Positions 18,312-27,814 of a DNA stretch of 64,000 bases are shown piece by piece. Within the stretch, counting starts at the first letter, position 1, and every line of letters starts with the position of its first letter. The notes below the pieces were generated by a model. The model saw only the letters and a program-made list of their open reading frames with translations. It was not told the DNA's origin and ran no database searches. Source of the stretch: Acidimicrobiia bacterium (lineage in GTDB: Bacteria > Actinomycetota > Acidimicrobiia > IMCC26256 > JAGNEX01); NCBI GenBank assembly GCA_020637365.1, contig JACJWE010000001.1:1332001-1396000 (forward strand), read 5' to 3'. Position numbers and translations under genes: made by a program.

Positions 18312-19084
18312 GCGCCTACCCGCTGGGATCCGGCGATGTGGCCGTCGTCACCGGCGGCGCATCAGGCATCGGGCTCCGAGCAGTCGAGCGTTTCGCACAA
18401 CGCGGAGCCAAAGTCGCAGTCGTCGACCTGAACCCGGGCGCCGCTCAAGCCGCTCTCGCCGCCGCTGGCTCCACGGTGTACCAGTACGATGTCAGCGATC
18501 GAGAGGCGCTCGACGCCGTTTTCGCCGATATCAGCTCGACACTCGGCCCGCCGAAGGTCGTCTTCGCTAACGCTGGCATTCACGCCGGGGCGGCAGATCC
18601 GTTCACATTGGACGGCGACGCCATCGAGACCATGCTCAACGTCAACGTTAAAGGTGTGGTGTGGACCATCGGAGCGGCTCGGCCCCACACACCTCCCGGG
18701 GGTCACATCGTGGTGACGGCGTCGCTGTCGGGCGCCGGACCATACACGATCGACCCGCTTTACTCGGCGACGAAACACGCCGTCGTCGGCTTCGTCCGCA
18801 GCCTGGCGCCGCTACTCCAGTCCGAAGGCATCACTTTGAGCGCCATCGCGCCGGGTATCGTCGACACTCCGCTCGTTGGCGAAGATGTCGTCGAACTTCT
18901 CAAGTCGGTGAACTTTGACCTGCTCAGCACCGATGACGTCATCGATGCACTCGACGTCGCGCTCACCGAGGCGCAACCCGGCGCGTGCTATATCAGCCTG
19001 CCAGGAATGGAGCCGGTTCCCTACCGGTTCCGAGGCCTACCCGGCGCCCGTGTACCACTAGATGATTCGAGTGCTCCCTTATGA
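18308..19084 (+). CDS. Short-chain dehydrogenase/reductase
   Basis: Classical SDR oxidoreductase of about 258 residues. The cofactor loop TGGASGIG is near the N-terminus with a downstream acidic VVDLNPG, suggesting NAD(H). NAG is in VVFANAGIHAG and the catalytic Ser and Tyr-x-x-x-Lys are in VVTASLSGAG and LYSATKHAVVGF. Product release region: SAIAPGIVDTPLVGED. I favour GTG 18308, whose GTGA overlaps the purE stop, over ATG 18287 inside purE. Translational coupling to purE and bpa suggests one operon; substrate unknown. Confidence 0.88.
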   Translation: MSAYPLGSGDVAVVTGGASGIGLRAVERFAQRGAKVAVVDLNPGAAQAALAAAGSTVYQYDVSDREALDAVFADISSTLGPPKVVFANAGIHAGAADPFTLDGDAIETMLNVNVKGVVWTIGAARPHTPPGGHIVVTASLSGAGPYTIDPLYSATKHAVVGFVRSLAPLLQSEGITLSAIAPGIVDTPLVGEDVVELLKSVNFDLLSTDDVIDALDVALTEAQPGACYISLPGMEPVPYRFRGLPGARVPLDDSSAPL

Positions 19085-19776
19085 CCAGCGATCAGAATCC
19101 AGCCTCGGCCGATGCCCAGGACGCAGCCGACGAGGTTGCCGACGCACCAAACAGCGTGGACGAACTAAACCAAGCGGACGAACCAAACAGCATTGTGACG
19201 GCCGAACTTCACGGCGCTCAACAGGATTGGTCACAAGGCACCCAGCCGCTCGCACTCGTCCAAGCCGCGACCGACGGCGCGGCGGTCGATGAGGGTGCCG
19301 ACGCGCAATCTGAACCGGTTGAAGTGCTCGATGAGGCGGCTCAGGCCTCAGACGACGACGAACCCGAAGAAACCGTCACCCGGCCGGGCAAGCTGATCCG
19401 CATCGCGACCATGGTGCGATCGATGCTGGACGAGGTTCGCCGCGCTCCGCTTGACGATGCTGGACGCAAGGCGTTGTCGACGATCCATGCGCGCAGCCTC
19501 GCCGAACTCTCCGAGGTACTCAGCGACGATCTCCGCCAAGAACTTGCCGATATGGCGTTACCTCTGAGCGACGACACCATCCCGACCGAAAGCGAGATCC
19601 GGATCGCTCAGGCCCAACTTGTCGGGTGGCTCGAAGGGCTGTTCCACGGCATTCAGGCAACCATGGCAACCCAACAAGCTATGGCCCAGGCCCAATTGGC
19701 GCAGGTCCGCAACAAGGTGCTTCAGCCCGGTCAGCATGACCCGACGGGCAGCCCATCGGTTGGACAATATCTATAG
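19081..19776 (+). CDS. bpa: Bacterial proteasome activator (DUF2587 family)
   Basis: Ring-shaped, ATP-independent activator that opens the actinobacterial 20S proteasome. After an acidic, disordered N-terminal 85 residues, the helical core reads RPGKLIRIATMVRSMLDEVR, LSTIHARSLAELSEVLSDDL and QLVGWLEGLFHGIQATMATQ. The extreme C-terminus is GQYL, the motif by which Bpa and Mpa dock into the proteasome alpha-ring. This tail and core match the Mycobacterium Bpa family well. ATG 19081 overlaps the previous stop (ATGA). It implies that this organism has a proteasome, whose genes are outside the window. Confidence 0.9.
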   Translation: MTSDQNPASADAQDAADEVADAPNSVDELNQADEPNSIVTAELHGAQQDWSQGTQPLALVQAATDGAAVDEGADAQSEPVEVLDEAAQASDDDEPEETVTRPGKLIRIATMVRSMLDEVRRAPLDDAGRKALSTIHARSLAELSEVLSDDLRQELADMALPLSDDTIPTESEIRIAQAQLVGWLEGLFHGIQATMATQQAMAQAQLAQVRNKVLQPGQHDPTGSPSVGQYL

Positions 19777-19884
19777 CTGGCCGGCGGCCCCGAGGAAGGG
19801 CGACTCCCCGGGGGCAAGTCACGACGCTGTTCGCACGTAACCTTCACGCGGGCATCTGTACCCCATCAACACCGAGGGAAACTC

Positions 19885-21249
19885 ATGGCAACGGATTCCA
19901 AGTCAATGGTCGCGAACTGGACACCCGATTCGTGGCGGGCGTTCGAAGCGCTCCAGCAGCCCGTTTGGCCAGACGAAACCGCGCTCAAAGCAGCGACCGA
20001 TCAGCTCGCGCAGGAACCGCCTTTGGTTTTTGCTGGTGAGGCCCGATCACTCACCTCGGAACTCGCCTCGGTGGCCAATGGCCGAGCTTTCGTGCTTCAG
20101 GCCGGTGACTGTGCGGAGAGTTTCGACGGCTTTGGCGCCAACGCGATCAGGGACAAGCTCAAAGTCATCCTGCAAATGGCCGCGGTGCTGACCTATTCCG
20201 CGGGCGTCCCGATCGTCAAGATTGGCCGTATCGCCGGACAGTTCGCCAAACCCCGTTCCAGCGACCTCGAAAAGCGAGGCGACACCGAACTGCCCTCCTT
20301 CCGTGGCCACATCGTCAACGACATCGCGTTCGACCCTGACTCCCGGGTGCCGGCGGCGGACCGCCTGTTACGGGCGTACCAGCAATCGGCGTCAACACTC
20401 AATTTGATCCGCGCACTCACCAAGGGTGGCTACGCCGATCTGCAACAGGTGCACGTCTGGAACCAGCAATTTGTGGCATCGAGCCCTGAAGGCCGCCGTT
20501 ACGAGACCATCGCAAACGAAATCGACCGCGCCTTGCGCTTCATGGAAGCTTGCGGAATCAGCCCGTCGAGCGACCCGCGCATGTCCGAAGTCGATTTGTA
20601 CACCTCACATGAGGCCCTGATCCTCCCGTACGAAGAGGCGCTCACGCGCCGCGATTCGCTGACCGACGGCTGGTACGACTGCTCCGCGCACATGCTCTGG
20701 ATCGGTGAGCGCACACGTCAGCTGGACCATGCACATGTCGAGTTTTTCCGTGGAATCGGCAACCCGATCGGCTGCAAGATCGGCCCCTCGACCGAACCCG
20801 ACAACGTCCTCGAACTCTGTGAACGCTTGAACCCCGACCGGATTTCTGGTCGTTTGACACTCATTTCGCGCATGGGTGCCGAGCGCGTCCGCGAGGCCCT
20901 GCCGCCGCTGCTGTCGGCGGTCAAGGACGCTGGGCATCCGGTGATCTGGATGTGTGACCCCATGCATGGCAACACATTTTCGTCGAGCGTCGGCTACAAG
21001 ACCCGCCACTTCGAAGACATCCTCACCGAAGTTGCTGGCTTCTTTGCAGCGCACGAGCAGGTCGGAACATGGCCTGGGGGCATCCACCTCGAGCTCACCG
21101 GTGACGACGTCACCGAATGTCTCGGTGGTAGCGACGACTTGCTGGAAGAGAATCTGGACCAGCGTTACGAGACGATGTGCGATCCGCGGTTGAACGTACG
21201 TCAATCCCTGGACCTGGCCTTCAGAATCTCTGAACTCCTGCGCGGATAG
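19885..21249 (+). CDS. aroG: 3-deoxy-7-phosphoheptulonate synthase, class II
   Basis: First step of the shikimate pathway: condenses phosphoenolpyruvate with erythrose 4-phosphate. At 454 residues it is the plant-like class II enzyme used by Actinobacteria. Signatures: WRAFEALQQPVWPD, FVLQAGDCAESFDGF with the metal-binding Cys, KIGRIAGQFAKPRSSD, VYTSHEALILPYEEAL-type segment (LYTSHEALILPYEEAL), NPIGCKIGPSTEPDNVL, PVIWMCDPMHGNTF and GIHLELTGDDVTECLGG. The ATG at 19885 follows GAGGGAAACTC. Monocistronic, about 110 bases after bpa. Confidence 0.96.
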   Translation: MATDSKSMVANWTPDSWRAFEALQQPVWPDETALKAATDQLAQEPPLVFAGEARSLTSELASVANGRAFVLQAGDCAESFDGFGANAIRDKLKVILQMAAVLTYSAGVPIVKIGRIAGQFAKPRSSDLEKRGDTELPSFRGHIVNDIAFDPDSRVPAADRLLRAYQQSASTLNLIRALTKGGYADLQQVHVWNQQFVASSPEGRRYETIANEIDRALRFMEACGISPSSDPRMSEVDLYTSHEALILPYEEALTRRDSLTDGWYDCSAHMLWIGERTRQLDHAHVEFFRGIGNPIGCKIGPSTEPDNVLELCERLNPDRISGRLTLISRMGAERVREALPPLLSAVKDAGHPVIWMCDPMHGNTFSSSVGYKTRHFEDILTEVAGFFAAHEQVGTWPGGIHLELTGDDVTECLGGSDDLLEENLDQRYETMCDPRLNVRQSLDLAFRISELLRG

Positions 21250-21399
21250 CCGTCATCGAGCGCACGGCGATGTCTCCGCATTCTGACCGCGGCCTCGACG
21301 TGCGCACCGCAGACGAGGCGGCGCCGATCACCAGCGATCAGACCACTCGATCAGCCACCGTGATGCGGCCCGACATAGCGGCCGTGATGACGGCGATAC

Positions 21400-22332
21400 T
21401 CAGCTGCTCGCGGTAGCGGCGTCGATAGCCGACAGAGCGCGCTGGACCGCAACGGAACTTCCCGGCGTCATCGGTTCGCGCACGCGACCCGATGCGATAA
21501 CTCCTTGGGCCGCCAGGACACCTTTGATCACCGCCGGGTTCGGTTCGGCGAACAACGCTTCGACGACATCGAGCAGGGTCTCGGCCAGCGGACGACCACC
21601 CTCGATGTCGTTGGCGAGGCCGCAGTCGATCATGTCGACCCAGGTACCGGTCATGACATGCGCAGATGCAGCGATAGCGCCCCGACCGCCCATCAGGGTT
21701 AAGGCAAAGGCAACCGCATCATCGCCAGCGAGCACCGAGAACTCCTGCGGCGCCTTCGCGAGCAACTGCAGCGTCGCCGCGTCCAGGGTCCCGACCGCCT
21801 GTTTGATGCCGACGACGCCTGGGATCTCGGAGAGTCGGATCAGGGCCTGTGCGCTGAGCTCTCGACCAGTTCGATACGGCACGTTGTAGGCCAAGATCGG
21901 CACCGACGAAGCCTCGGCGACCCGTCGGTAGTGAGCCAGGATGCCGTCTTCGGATGGCCGCACGTAATACGGCGCGACGACGAGGTAGGCAATGAGCTGA
22001 TCGAAGTCCGAAAACAACTCACCGCGTGCACATGTCGACGCGGTGTTGTTCGTGCCGGTCCCGATGATCAGAGAACGATCGAACTCTCGACACGCCTGGG
22101 CGGCAACGCCGACGACCGCCAGTGCTTCGTCGGCGGTCAGGGCCGGCGCTTCACCGGTAGTACCCAGTGGAACGAGCCCAGCAGCGCCCTCGTGGAGGAC
22201 CTTTCGGCACAGGACGTCCAACGATTCGAGATCGAGTTCGGCGTCGTCGAGGAAAGGGGTCACAACGGGAACAAAAACGCCGTCAAATGATGCGCTCTCG
22301 GTGGTGCGCTCGGGTGTCATGTCGGCGAACAT
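21400..22332 (-). CDS. dapA: 4-hydroxy-tetrahydrodipicolinate synthase
   Basis: Condenses pyruvate and aspartate semialdehyde in lysine/diaminopimelate synthesis; TIM-barrel class I aldolase. Contains VFVPVVTPFLDDAELDLE, the VPLGTTGEAPALTADE phosphate/pyruvate loop, IIGTGTNNTAST, the catalytic tyrosine in YNVPYRTG and the Schiff-base lysine in GVVGIKQAVGTL. Start ATG 22332 (MFADMTPERTTESASF) or the in-frame ATG at 22320 are both reasonable; no clear ribosome-binding site precedes either, so the message may be leaderless. The usual GTGTNNT spacing is kept, but the motif DA(A/T)TASS tail is poorly conserved. Stands alone, convergent with the DAHP synthase gene. Confidence 0.92.
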   Translation of the reverse strand: MFADMTPERTTESASFDGVFVPVVTPFLDDAELDLESLDVLCRKVLHEGAAGLVPLGTTGEAPALTADEALAVVGVAAQACREFDRSLIIGTGTNNTASTCARGELFSDFDQLIAYLVVAPYYVRPSEDGILAHYRRVAEASSVPILAYNVPYRTGRELSAQALIRLSEIPGVVGIKQAVGTLDAATLQLLAKAPQEFSVLAGDDAVAFALTLMGGRGAIAASAHVMTGTWVDMIDCGLANDIEGGRPLAETLLDVVEALFAEPNPAVIKGVLAAQGVIASGRVREPMTPGSSVAVQRALSAIDAATASS

Positions 22333-22559
22333 TACCGGTTGAACGTCGCTGTTGCGGCACTGCGTCGACCGGCCAGACGACGCAGTCTTCGGCGGTTGAA
22401 ACCGACCGTTTGCCGTGCACCCTTGAACGGCGCCGGGCCCACGGTCATGAGGGGTGCCCCCTGGCCGCGCCAGCCGCGTCATCGACCGTGTCCTTGGTCG
22501 CGTCCTTGACTGAGACGTCGGCGGAACGACCGTTTTCGGTCCCCTGCTAGCGTTTCAGC

Positions 22560-23504
22560 GTGCGCATCTTGTTCATCGCCAATTCGACCGCCGCTTCCTA
22601 TTCCAGTCGCGTCCGGATCGTCGTCGCTAAGTCCCTCTCGGCCGATCACGAGGTCGAGTTCGTCACGACTGAGCGCAAAGGACATGCCACTCGACTCGCT
22701 CGCGACGGTGCGCTCCGAGGGGTCGACGTCGTCGTCGTCATGGCTGGCGACGGGACGCTCAACGAAGCCGCCAATGGACTGGTTGGGACCAACACTGCGC
22801 TTGCCACCTTGCCAGGAGGATCGACCAACGTGTTCGCTCGTTCGATCGGCGTCGAATCCGACCCGATCGAGGCGACCGGTCAGTTGATCGAAGCCTTGGC
22901 GAATAGACAGATCTTCCCGATCTCTCTCGGATGCGTCAACGGGCGCTACTTCTTGTTTCACACCGGGCTCGGTATGGACGCCGCGGTGACCAACAGGGTC
23001 GACGCGAAGCCACATTTCAAACGACTGGCCGCTCATCCGTTTTTCGCGACGCAGGCCGTGGTCACCTGGTTCAAAGATGTCGATACTCGTGAACCTTGGT
23101 TTCGGGTCCAATGTTCGGACGGGACCGTGGTCGATGACGCTATGCAGGCGATCGTCATGAATCAGCAGCCCTATACCTATTTGGGTTCCGCCCCCCTCGT
23201 TCCGGTGGACGGCATCACCCTTGAAGGTCCGATGTCGGTTCTGATCTCGCGTTCGCTTGGAGTCGCCCATCTGGTGCGGCTCTTTCAATCGGCGGCCACC
23301 AACCGACGCTATCTAGAGAAGAGCAAGCACATCGTCATCGCTCGCGATGTTGAGTCGGTGGTCGTCGATGGGCACCGGCCGGTCAGCTATCAGGTCGACG
23401 GCGACTACCTCGGCGATGTCGAACACCTCGACATCCGCCGGGTGGCGAATGCCTTGAACGTTGTGCTGCCGACCAGAAACCTGACACCCACGTCAGACAT
23501 ATAA
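22560..23504 (+). CDS. Diacylglycerol/lipid kinase family protein
   Basis: Lipid kinase of the DAGK catalytic-domain family, 314 residues from GTG 22560. The nucleotide-binding VVVMAGDGTLNEAANGLVG (GDGTLNE) and PGGSTNVFARSIG motifs are conserved, as is GLGMDAAVTNRVDAK. The C-terminal beta-sandwich ends with VVDGHRPVSYQVDGDYLGD, the conserved QxDGE-type motif in modified form. It likely phosphorylates diacylglycerol or a related membrane lipid. It precedes whiB; a lipid-kinase-whiB1-pdtaS neighbourhood also occurs, as I recall, in mycobacteria, which supports orthology of the block. Confidence 0.88.
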   Translation: MRILFIANSTAASYSSRVRIVVAKSLSADHEVEFVTTERKGHATRLARDGALRGVDVVVVMAGDGTLNEAANGLVGTNTALATLPGGSTNVFARSIGVESDPIEATGQLIEALANRQIFPISLGCVNGRYFLFHTGLGMDAAVTNRVDAKPHFKRLAAHPFFATQAVVTWFKDVDTREPWFRVQCSDGTVVDDAMQAIVMNQQPYTYLGSAPLVPVDGITLEGPMSVLISRSLGVAHLVRLFQSAATNRRYLEKSKHIVIARDVESVVVDGHRPVSYQVDGDYLGDVEHLDIRRVANALNVVLPTRNLTPTSDI

Positions 23505-23538
23505 GGCTTTCTTCTGCATCGCAATACACTAGAAAGTC

Positions 23539-23566
23539 TTGAGAAATTCCTCCCAAACGATAAGAA
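23539..23566 (+). promoter_or_regulatory. Candidate promoter upstream of whiB
   Basis: TTGAGA (23539-23544), 16-base spacer, TAAGAA (23561-23566), in an AT-richer stretch than the surroundings. It would give a leader of about 150 bases before the GTG at 23726. Confidence 0.35.
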
Positions 23567-23725
23567 ACCCTTGTCGCCGCATATCCCAGGGGGTTACATT
23601 CCCTCAGCACGATCATTTGGTCGTAGTTACGGGACGGCGGGTCCTGTCCACGTGCGACGACGCGCCGGGCGACTGAATGAGCGTGCAATTCCAGCTCGTC
23701 GAAGTGCTCAGAAAAGGGGTTTCTT

Positions 23726-24028
23726 GTGGGTTTGACTTGGGAACGCAAATACGCCTGGGACGTTGACGATTGGCGACAAGAAGCGGAGTGTCGCTCCTCG
23801 GACGCAGGGCTGTTTTTCCCCATCGGATCTACCGGTATGGCAATCGAACAGGTCACGCTTGCCAAGAACGTCTGCGAGACATGCGCGGTCAAGCAGTCCT
23901 GTTTGGAGTTCGCGCTCCACACCAACCAAGAAGCGGGTGTCTGGGGTGGCCTCGCTGAAGATGAGCGTCGACGAGTTCGCCGAGCGTGGAGGGCGGAACG
24001 TCGCCAACGCGCAGCGGCGCTGACCTAG
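23726..24028 (+). CDS. whiB1: WhiB-family iron-sulfur transcriptional regulator (WhiB1-like)
   Basis: Small redox/NO-sensing regulator with a 4Fe-4S cluster, 100 residues from GTG 23726. The four cluster cysteines are in AECRSSDAGLFFPIG and in NVCETCAVKQSC, with the usual C-x2-C-x5-C. The WhiB turn GVWGGLAEDERRRVRR follows, then a basic C-terminal tail for DNA binding. The LFFPIGSTG segment and its convergent position beside a PdtaS kinase resemble mycobacterial whiB1 next to pdtaS. The long leader with few bases of coding potential suggests regulation at its own promoter. The family is certain; the WhiB1 assignment is by similarity and context. Confidence 0.9.
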   Translation: MGLTWERKYAWDVDDWRQEAECRSSDAGLFFPIGSTGMAIEQVTLAKNVCETCAVKQSCLEFALHTNQEAGVWGGLAEDERRRVRRAWRAERRQRAAALT

Positions 24029-24042
24029 GAACTGGCGAGCCA

Positions 24043-24067
24043 TTCCGCCGCACATATGGGGGCGGAA
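24043..24067. terminator. Possible bidirectional hairpin between whiB and pdtaS
   Basis: TTCCGCC (24043-24049) and GGCGGAA (24061-24067), seven pairs with an eleven-base loop, between two convergent genes. No T-run on either side. Confidence 0.35.
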
Positions 24068-24139
24068 CCTGGCGGGTTGATACGGCACGAGGTTGATACT
24101 GGCGCGGGCAATCAGGTCCGTCCGTATCCGCTGACCCTT

Positions 24140-25648
24140 TTAGGAGGCGCCGTCTGTACCACCGCCGGGCAGCGCAGACACCGCGGTGACCGACGTAACC
24201 GGTACGGTCACCGCGAAATGCGCACCACCGTCATTCCACGCTCGTAACGATCCGCCGAGTTCGGCACTGACCAGCGAGTTCACAATCGACATTCCAAGAC
24301 CGCCCGATGCCGAAGGGTCAAAGTCAGCGGGAAGGCCGACACCGTTGTCGGACACCGAGACGCGGACATGGTCGGGTTCGCGAGACAGCGTCACGGCGAT
24401 GTTGGCCTGCCCTCGGGGATTGTCCGCCCTTTGCTCGAACGCGTGATCGAGCGCATTTTGCATCAGTTCGTTGACGACCATCGCCAATGTGGTCGCAATG
24501 TCGCTCGGCAGCACGCCTGCATCACCTTGGACGGTGATGTGAGCCTGCCAGCCGCGGGCGTTCATCGTGTCTTCGGCGATTCGGATCAGCGGCCGGACAA
24601 TGTCCCGGAACGGGACGTCTTCGACAAAACCCGTCGACAGAGACTCGTGAACGACCGCAATCGCGCGGACTCTGGTCTCGGATTCGGCAAGCGCCGCTCG
24701 GGCCTGAGGGTCATCGATTCGTCGAGCTTGAATCCGAAGCAGTGACGCGATCGTCTGGAGGTTGTTCTTGACCCGGTGGTGTATCTCGCGAATGGTCGCA
24801 TCCTTGGTCAACAACATGCGGTCTCGTCGCCGAAGATCGGTGACGTCGCGCAACAAGATCGCAACCCGTTCGACTCTGCCATGCGCGATCAACGGGATCG
24901 CCTGGTAGACCACACCGGCGCCGGATCCTTCCACCTCTTGTGAAACCGGTGCGCCCATCGTCATCGCGCCGAGCACTGCTGTGTCGTCGAATCCGATCTG
25001 ACCCAGGCGCGCGCCGACCATATTGGCAAAGATGCCCATCCGGTGAAGCGATGTGACCGCGTTCGGGCTTGCGTAGACCACCCGCGCAGCTTCGTCGAGG
25101 ACGAGGACGCCGTCACCCACCGAGGGCGGGTCGGGCACCTTGGAGACCTGCTTGAACGGGAAAACCCCGTCAGAAATCATCTGCGCCAAACGCACGAAGA
25201 TATCCATATAGATCTGTTCGAGCTCACCGGACCGCCTGATCTCTTCGACGGGTGCGTCTCGGGTGACCACGGCGACGGTCCCGTCAGCGAAACCGACCGG
25301 GATACAAGAACGTCTGACCAGTTCTGAGGTGTGCAGGCCTTCGACGTAGGCATCAAACTGCTTGTGTTCACGCCAGGCTCTTGCGACGAGGGGCCGCATC
25401 TCTTCGTCGACAACCTCACCGACCATGTCGCTCGGATACAGGGTTTGTCCCGTATTGGGCCGCACCTGGTGCAGCACGACGAACCGCCACGTCCCGCCCT
25501 GGGTGCTCTTCAAGGGGGCGAAGAGCAGCAGATCTGCAAAGCTGAAGTCGGCCAAGAGCCGCCACTCATCGATCAGATACTGCAGGTGTCCGATCTGGGC
25601 GTCATCGAGTTCGGTGTGGCGGGTCGCCAACTCCTCGAGGTGCTGCAT
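24140..25648 (-). CDS. pdtaS: PdtaS-type cytosolic sensor histidine kinase
   Basis: Two-component sensor kinase of the HisKA_2 class, about 502 residues. The N-terminal GAF-like domain begins LATRHTELDDAQIGHLQYL. A PAS domain follows near residues 210-310 (GDGVLVLDEAARVVYASPNA ... VAILLRDVTDLRRRD). The phospho-acceptor helix is TIREIHHRVKNNLQTIASLL with His in EIHHRVKNN. The ATPase domain has the N-box VVNELMQNALDHAF, DNGVGLPADFD and GGLGMSIVNSLV. No membrane segment, as expected for PdtaS, which signals through the RNA-binding antiterminator PdtaR; no pdtaR is in the window. ATG 25648 lies 13 bases after the stop of the upstream ATPase gene, so it may be cotranscribed with the Get3-like pair. 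Confidence 0.92.
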   Translation of the reverse strand: MQHLEELATRHTELDDAQIGHLQYLIDEWRLLADFSFADLLLFAPLKSTQGGTWRFVVLHQVRPNTGQTLYPSDMVGEVVDEEMRPLVARAWREHKQFDAYVEGLHTSELVRRSCIPVGFADGTVAVVTRDAPVEEIRRSGELEQIYMDIFVRLAQMISDGVFPFKQVSKVPDPPSVGDGVLVLDEAARVVYASPNAVTSLHRMGIFANMVGARLGQIGFDDTAVLGAMTMGAPVSQEVEGSGAGVVYQAIPLIAHGRVERVAILLRDVTDLRRRDRMLLTKDATIREIHHRVKNNLQTIASLLRIQARRIDDPQARAALAESETRVRAIAVVHESLSTGFVEDVPFRDIVRPLIRIAEDTMNARGWQAHITVQGDAGVLPSDIATTLAMVVNELMQNALDHAFEQRADNPRGQANIAVTLSREPDHVRVSVSDNGVGLPADFDPSASGGLGMSIVNSLVSAELGGSLRAWNDGGAHFAVTVPVTSVTAVSALPGGGTDGAS

Positions 25649-25661
25649 CTTGGGAAGTCGC

Positions 25662-26855
25662 TCAGTCAAATGTCGAAACCGTTCGAGCGATGTGGGCAAG
25701 ACCACCCAGGTCATGCACATCAGCGGGTAAGAGAGGTACCGACACCACGATGTCTGGAGCGTCTCGCAGGTTCGCGGCTAGGTCATGCTCTCGCGTCGCC
25801 ACCACTTCATAGTTCAGAAATGCTTCGCCGGCGGCCGCAAGCACACGGCCGAGACGAACATCGTCGACGTCTGTGAGCACGCCGTTTTCCTGCAGCGTCG
25901 CTACGGGCGCGTCAGGAGTCTTGTACCAGGTCTGAGCGACCGCAGCTGCCTTGGGATCGCGCATCATGTCGGGTAACGCCTTGTTCATGACAATCGCGGA
26001 GTAGTCGAAGTGGCGCTCCCTCAAAGCCTCCGCAAAGTACTCGGCTTCGGCTAGTGGCGCGGGTTCAAGCGTCGACACGACGGTGAAGCTCGTCCGCCGG
26101 TCGTGCAGCAGTGCTGCCACAGCATCGGCCCGTTTGACGAACCCGTCATACATCGTCTGGAAATTCAGCAGAAACTCGGCGAGGTCTTGGAGCAGCTGAC
26201 TGCCAAGGACCCGGTCCGCCACTTGATAGAACGGGCGGCTCGCCACGTTGAGCAGCCGACTCGTGCGTTTTCCGCCGACCCGGTAGGGCGCCGTGAGCAG
26301 TCGGATCAAGCGGCCACCGAAGAACTCGGCCATCCGCTCGGGTGCCTCCAAAAAGTCGATCGCGTGCCGCGTGGGCGGCGTATCCAACACGATGAGGTCG
26401 TAATCACCAGCCGCGTGGAGTTCGTGGAGGCGTTCCATCGCGATGTAGTCGTGGCTTTGGACAAAGCGCGATGTGATGTTGTGATACATCGGATTGCTGA
26501 GGATGCGTTCGGCGGTCGCTTGGTCGGGAGCGTGACGATTGATCAGCGCGTCCCAAGACTGTTTCGTGTCGAGCATCGCCACCCACAGCTCACCCTTCGG
26601 CGACAGACCAGCCCGTTCGAGCACGTCGGGAGCAACCCTCACCGCGTCGTTGCCAATACCGGGAATGCCCAGAGCATCCGCGAGGCGACGAGCCGGATCG
26701 ATGGTGAGCACCAGCACTTTCGTGCGCGTCTTACACGCCGCGCCGAGACCGGTCGCCGCTGCGATCGAGGTTTTACCCACACCACCAGATCCGCAAAAGA
26801 TCATGATCTCTTTGGTGGTGATGAGGCGGTCGAGGGTTGCGGTTCGAGCGCTCAC
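25662..26855 (-). CDS. Get3/ArsA-type ATPase, second subunit
   Basis: Deviant Walker-A ATPase of the ArsA/Get3 family, about 397 residues from GTG 26855 (VSARTATLDRLITTKEI), whose GTGA overlaps the preceding stop. P-loop IFCGSGGVGKTSIAAATG, switch I region VLTIDPARRLADALG, and YDLIVLDTPPTRHAIDFL. No arsenite cysteine motif is evident, so arsenic transport is unlikely. Adjacent heterodimeric partners of this type in mycobacteria (Rv3679/Rv3680) have been linked to envelope stress. Immediately downstream is pdtaS. Confidence 0.9.
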   Translation of the reverse strand: MSARTATLDRLITTKEIMIFCGSGGVGKTSIAAATGLGAACKTRTKVLVLTIDPARRLADALGIPGIGNDAVRVAPDVLERAGLSPKGELWVAMLDTKQSWDALINRHAPDQATAERILSNPMYHNITSRFVQSHDYIAMERLHELHAAGDYDLIVLDTPPTRHAIDFLEAPERMAEFFGGRLIRLLTAPYRVGGKRTSRLLNVASRPFYQVADRVLGSQLLQDLAEFLLNFQTMYDGFVKRADAVAALLHDRRTSFTVVSTLEPAPLAEAEYFAEALRERHFDYSAIVMNKALPDMMRDPKAAAVAQTWYKTPDAPVATLQENGVLTDVDDVRLGRVLAAAGEAFLNYEVVATREHDLAANLRDAPDIVVSVPLLPADVHDLGGLAHIARTVSTFD

Positions 26856-27806
26856 AGTTCCTCTCCCAACGTGTCGGCAAGTTGTGAAGTCACCCGGCGT
26901 CCGTGACTCCGCACGAACAGGTAAGGCACATACCACAGCGGCAATGACACCGATTCGGCGAGACGTTGCATGTGGGCCGCTCTGGTCGCCCGCATCGTTC
27001 GAGCAAGCGCTGCCGAATCGACCACCTCTAGTGCTGTATCCCCCAGCAGCTCTGCAACTTGGTCTCGTTCTTGTTCGGCGATCCGGTCAAAGATCAGACC
27101 CTCGTCTTTGGTGAAGAGGGCCGGAAGCACGCGGTTGACAATGATGCCGATGATCTCGGTGCTGAGCCGATCGCGTACGCGCCCAACCAGATCGATGGTC
27201 TCAGAGACCGGCATTTCTTCGGGGGTGGTCACAATCAGCAATCCCGTCAGGTTGCGATCGGACAACAACTCGATCATCCAGTCGGTTTGCTGACGAACCA
27301 TGCCGACCTGGACGAGTTCCATGATCGACTGGGCCGCGTCGAGCTGGCCGACGATGTGGCCGGTCGAGGCAGCGTCGACGATGATCAGATCCCACGGCGC
27401 GGTACCTTCGAGGGACTCTCGGAGCTCCCAACAGATCTTGCCCGTGGTCAGGATTTCTTTGATCCCGGGCAGGGCCGTCGCTATCCAGTCGAACATGTTG
27501 GCGACCGGCCCGAGCCGTCCGAGCAGCGGGACCTTCAAGAACAACCGCATGTCCTCGGAGGGAGTCTTGGGTGTTCATGGTCATCACATGAAGGTTGGGC
27601 TCAATCTCGACCGGCTCGAAGCCAACAGGTTCATGTTCGAAGAAGTCCGCAAGGTTGCCCTTCGCGTCGACCTCGACGAGCAACACGGTCTTGCCGATCC
27701 GCGACGCGTGTTGGGCGAGCGCGGCCGAGACGGTGCTTTTGCCCACGCCGCCCTTGCCGGTGACGAAAAGCAGCCGCCTATTGAGGGGATTTTCGGCTGT
27801 GCTCAT
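26852..27806 (-). CDS. Get3/ArsA-type ATPase, first subunit (one frameshift)
   Basis: Partner of the next ATPase, about 317 residues. ATG 27806 gives STAENPLNRRLLFVTGKGGV with the P-loop TGKGGVGKSTVSAAL and VLLVEVDAKGNLADFF. One extra base at 27557-27558 breaks the frame in HVMTMNTQDSLEDMRLFLKV; removing it joins the C-terminal two-thirds, which has WDLIIVDAASTGHIVGQL and LIVTTPEEMPVSETIDL. As written, two partial proteins would be made. The stop overlaps the next start by four bases, so the two ATPases are coupled. Its position eight bases beyond DUF3107 suggests one transcript. Confidence 0.87.
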
Positions 27807-27814
27807 CGGGGCGA

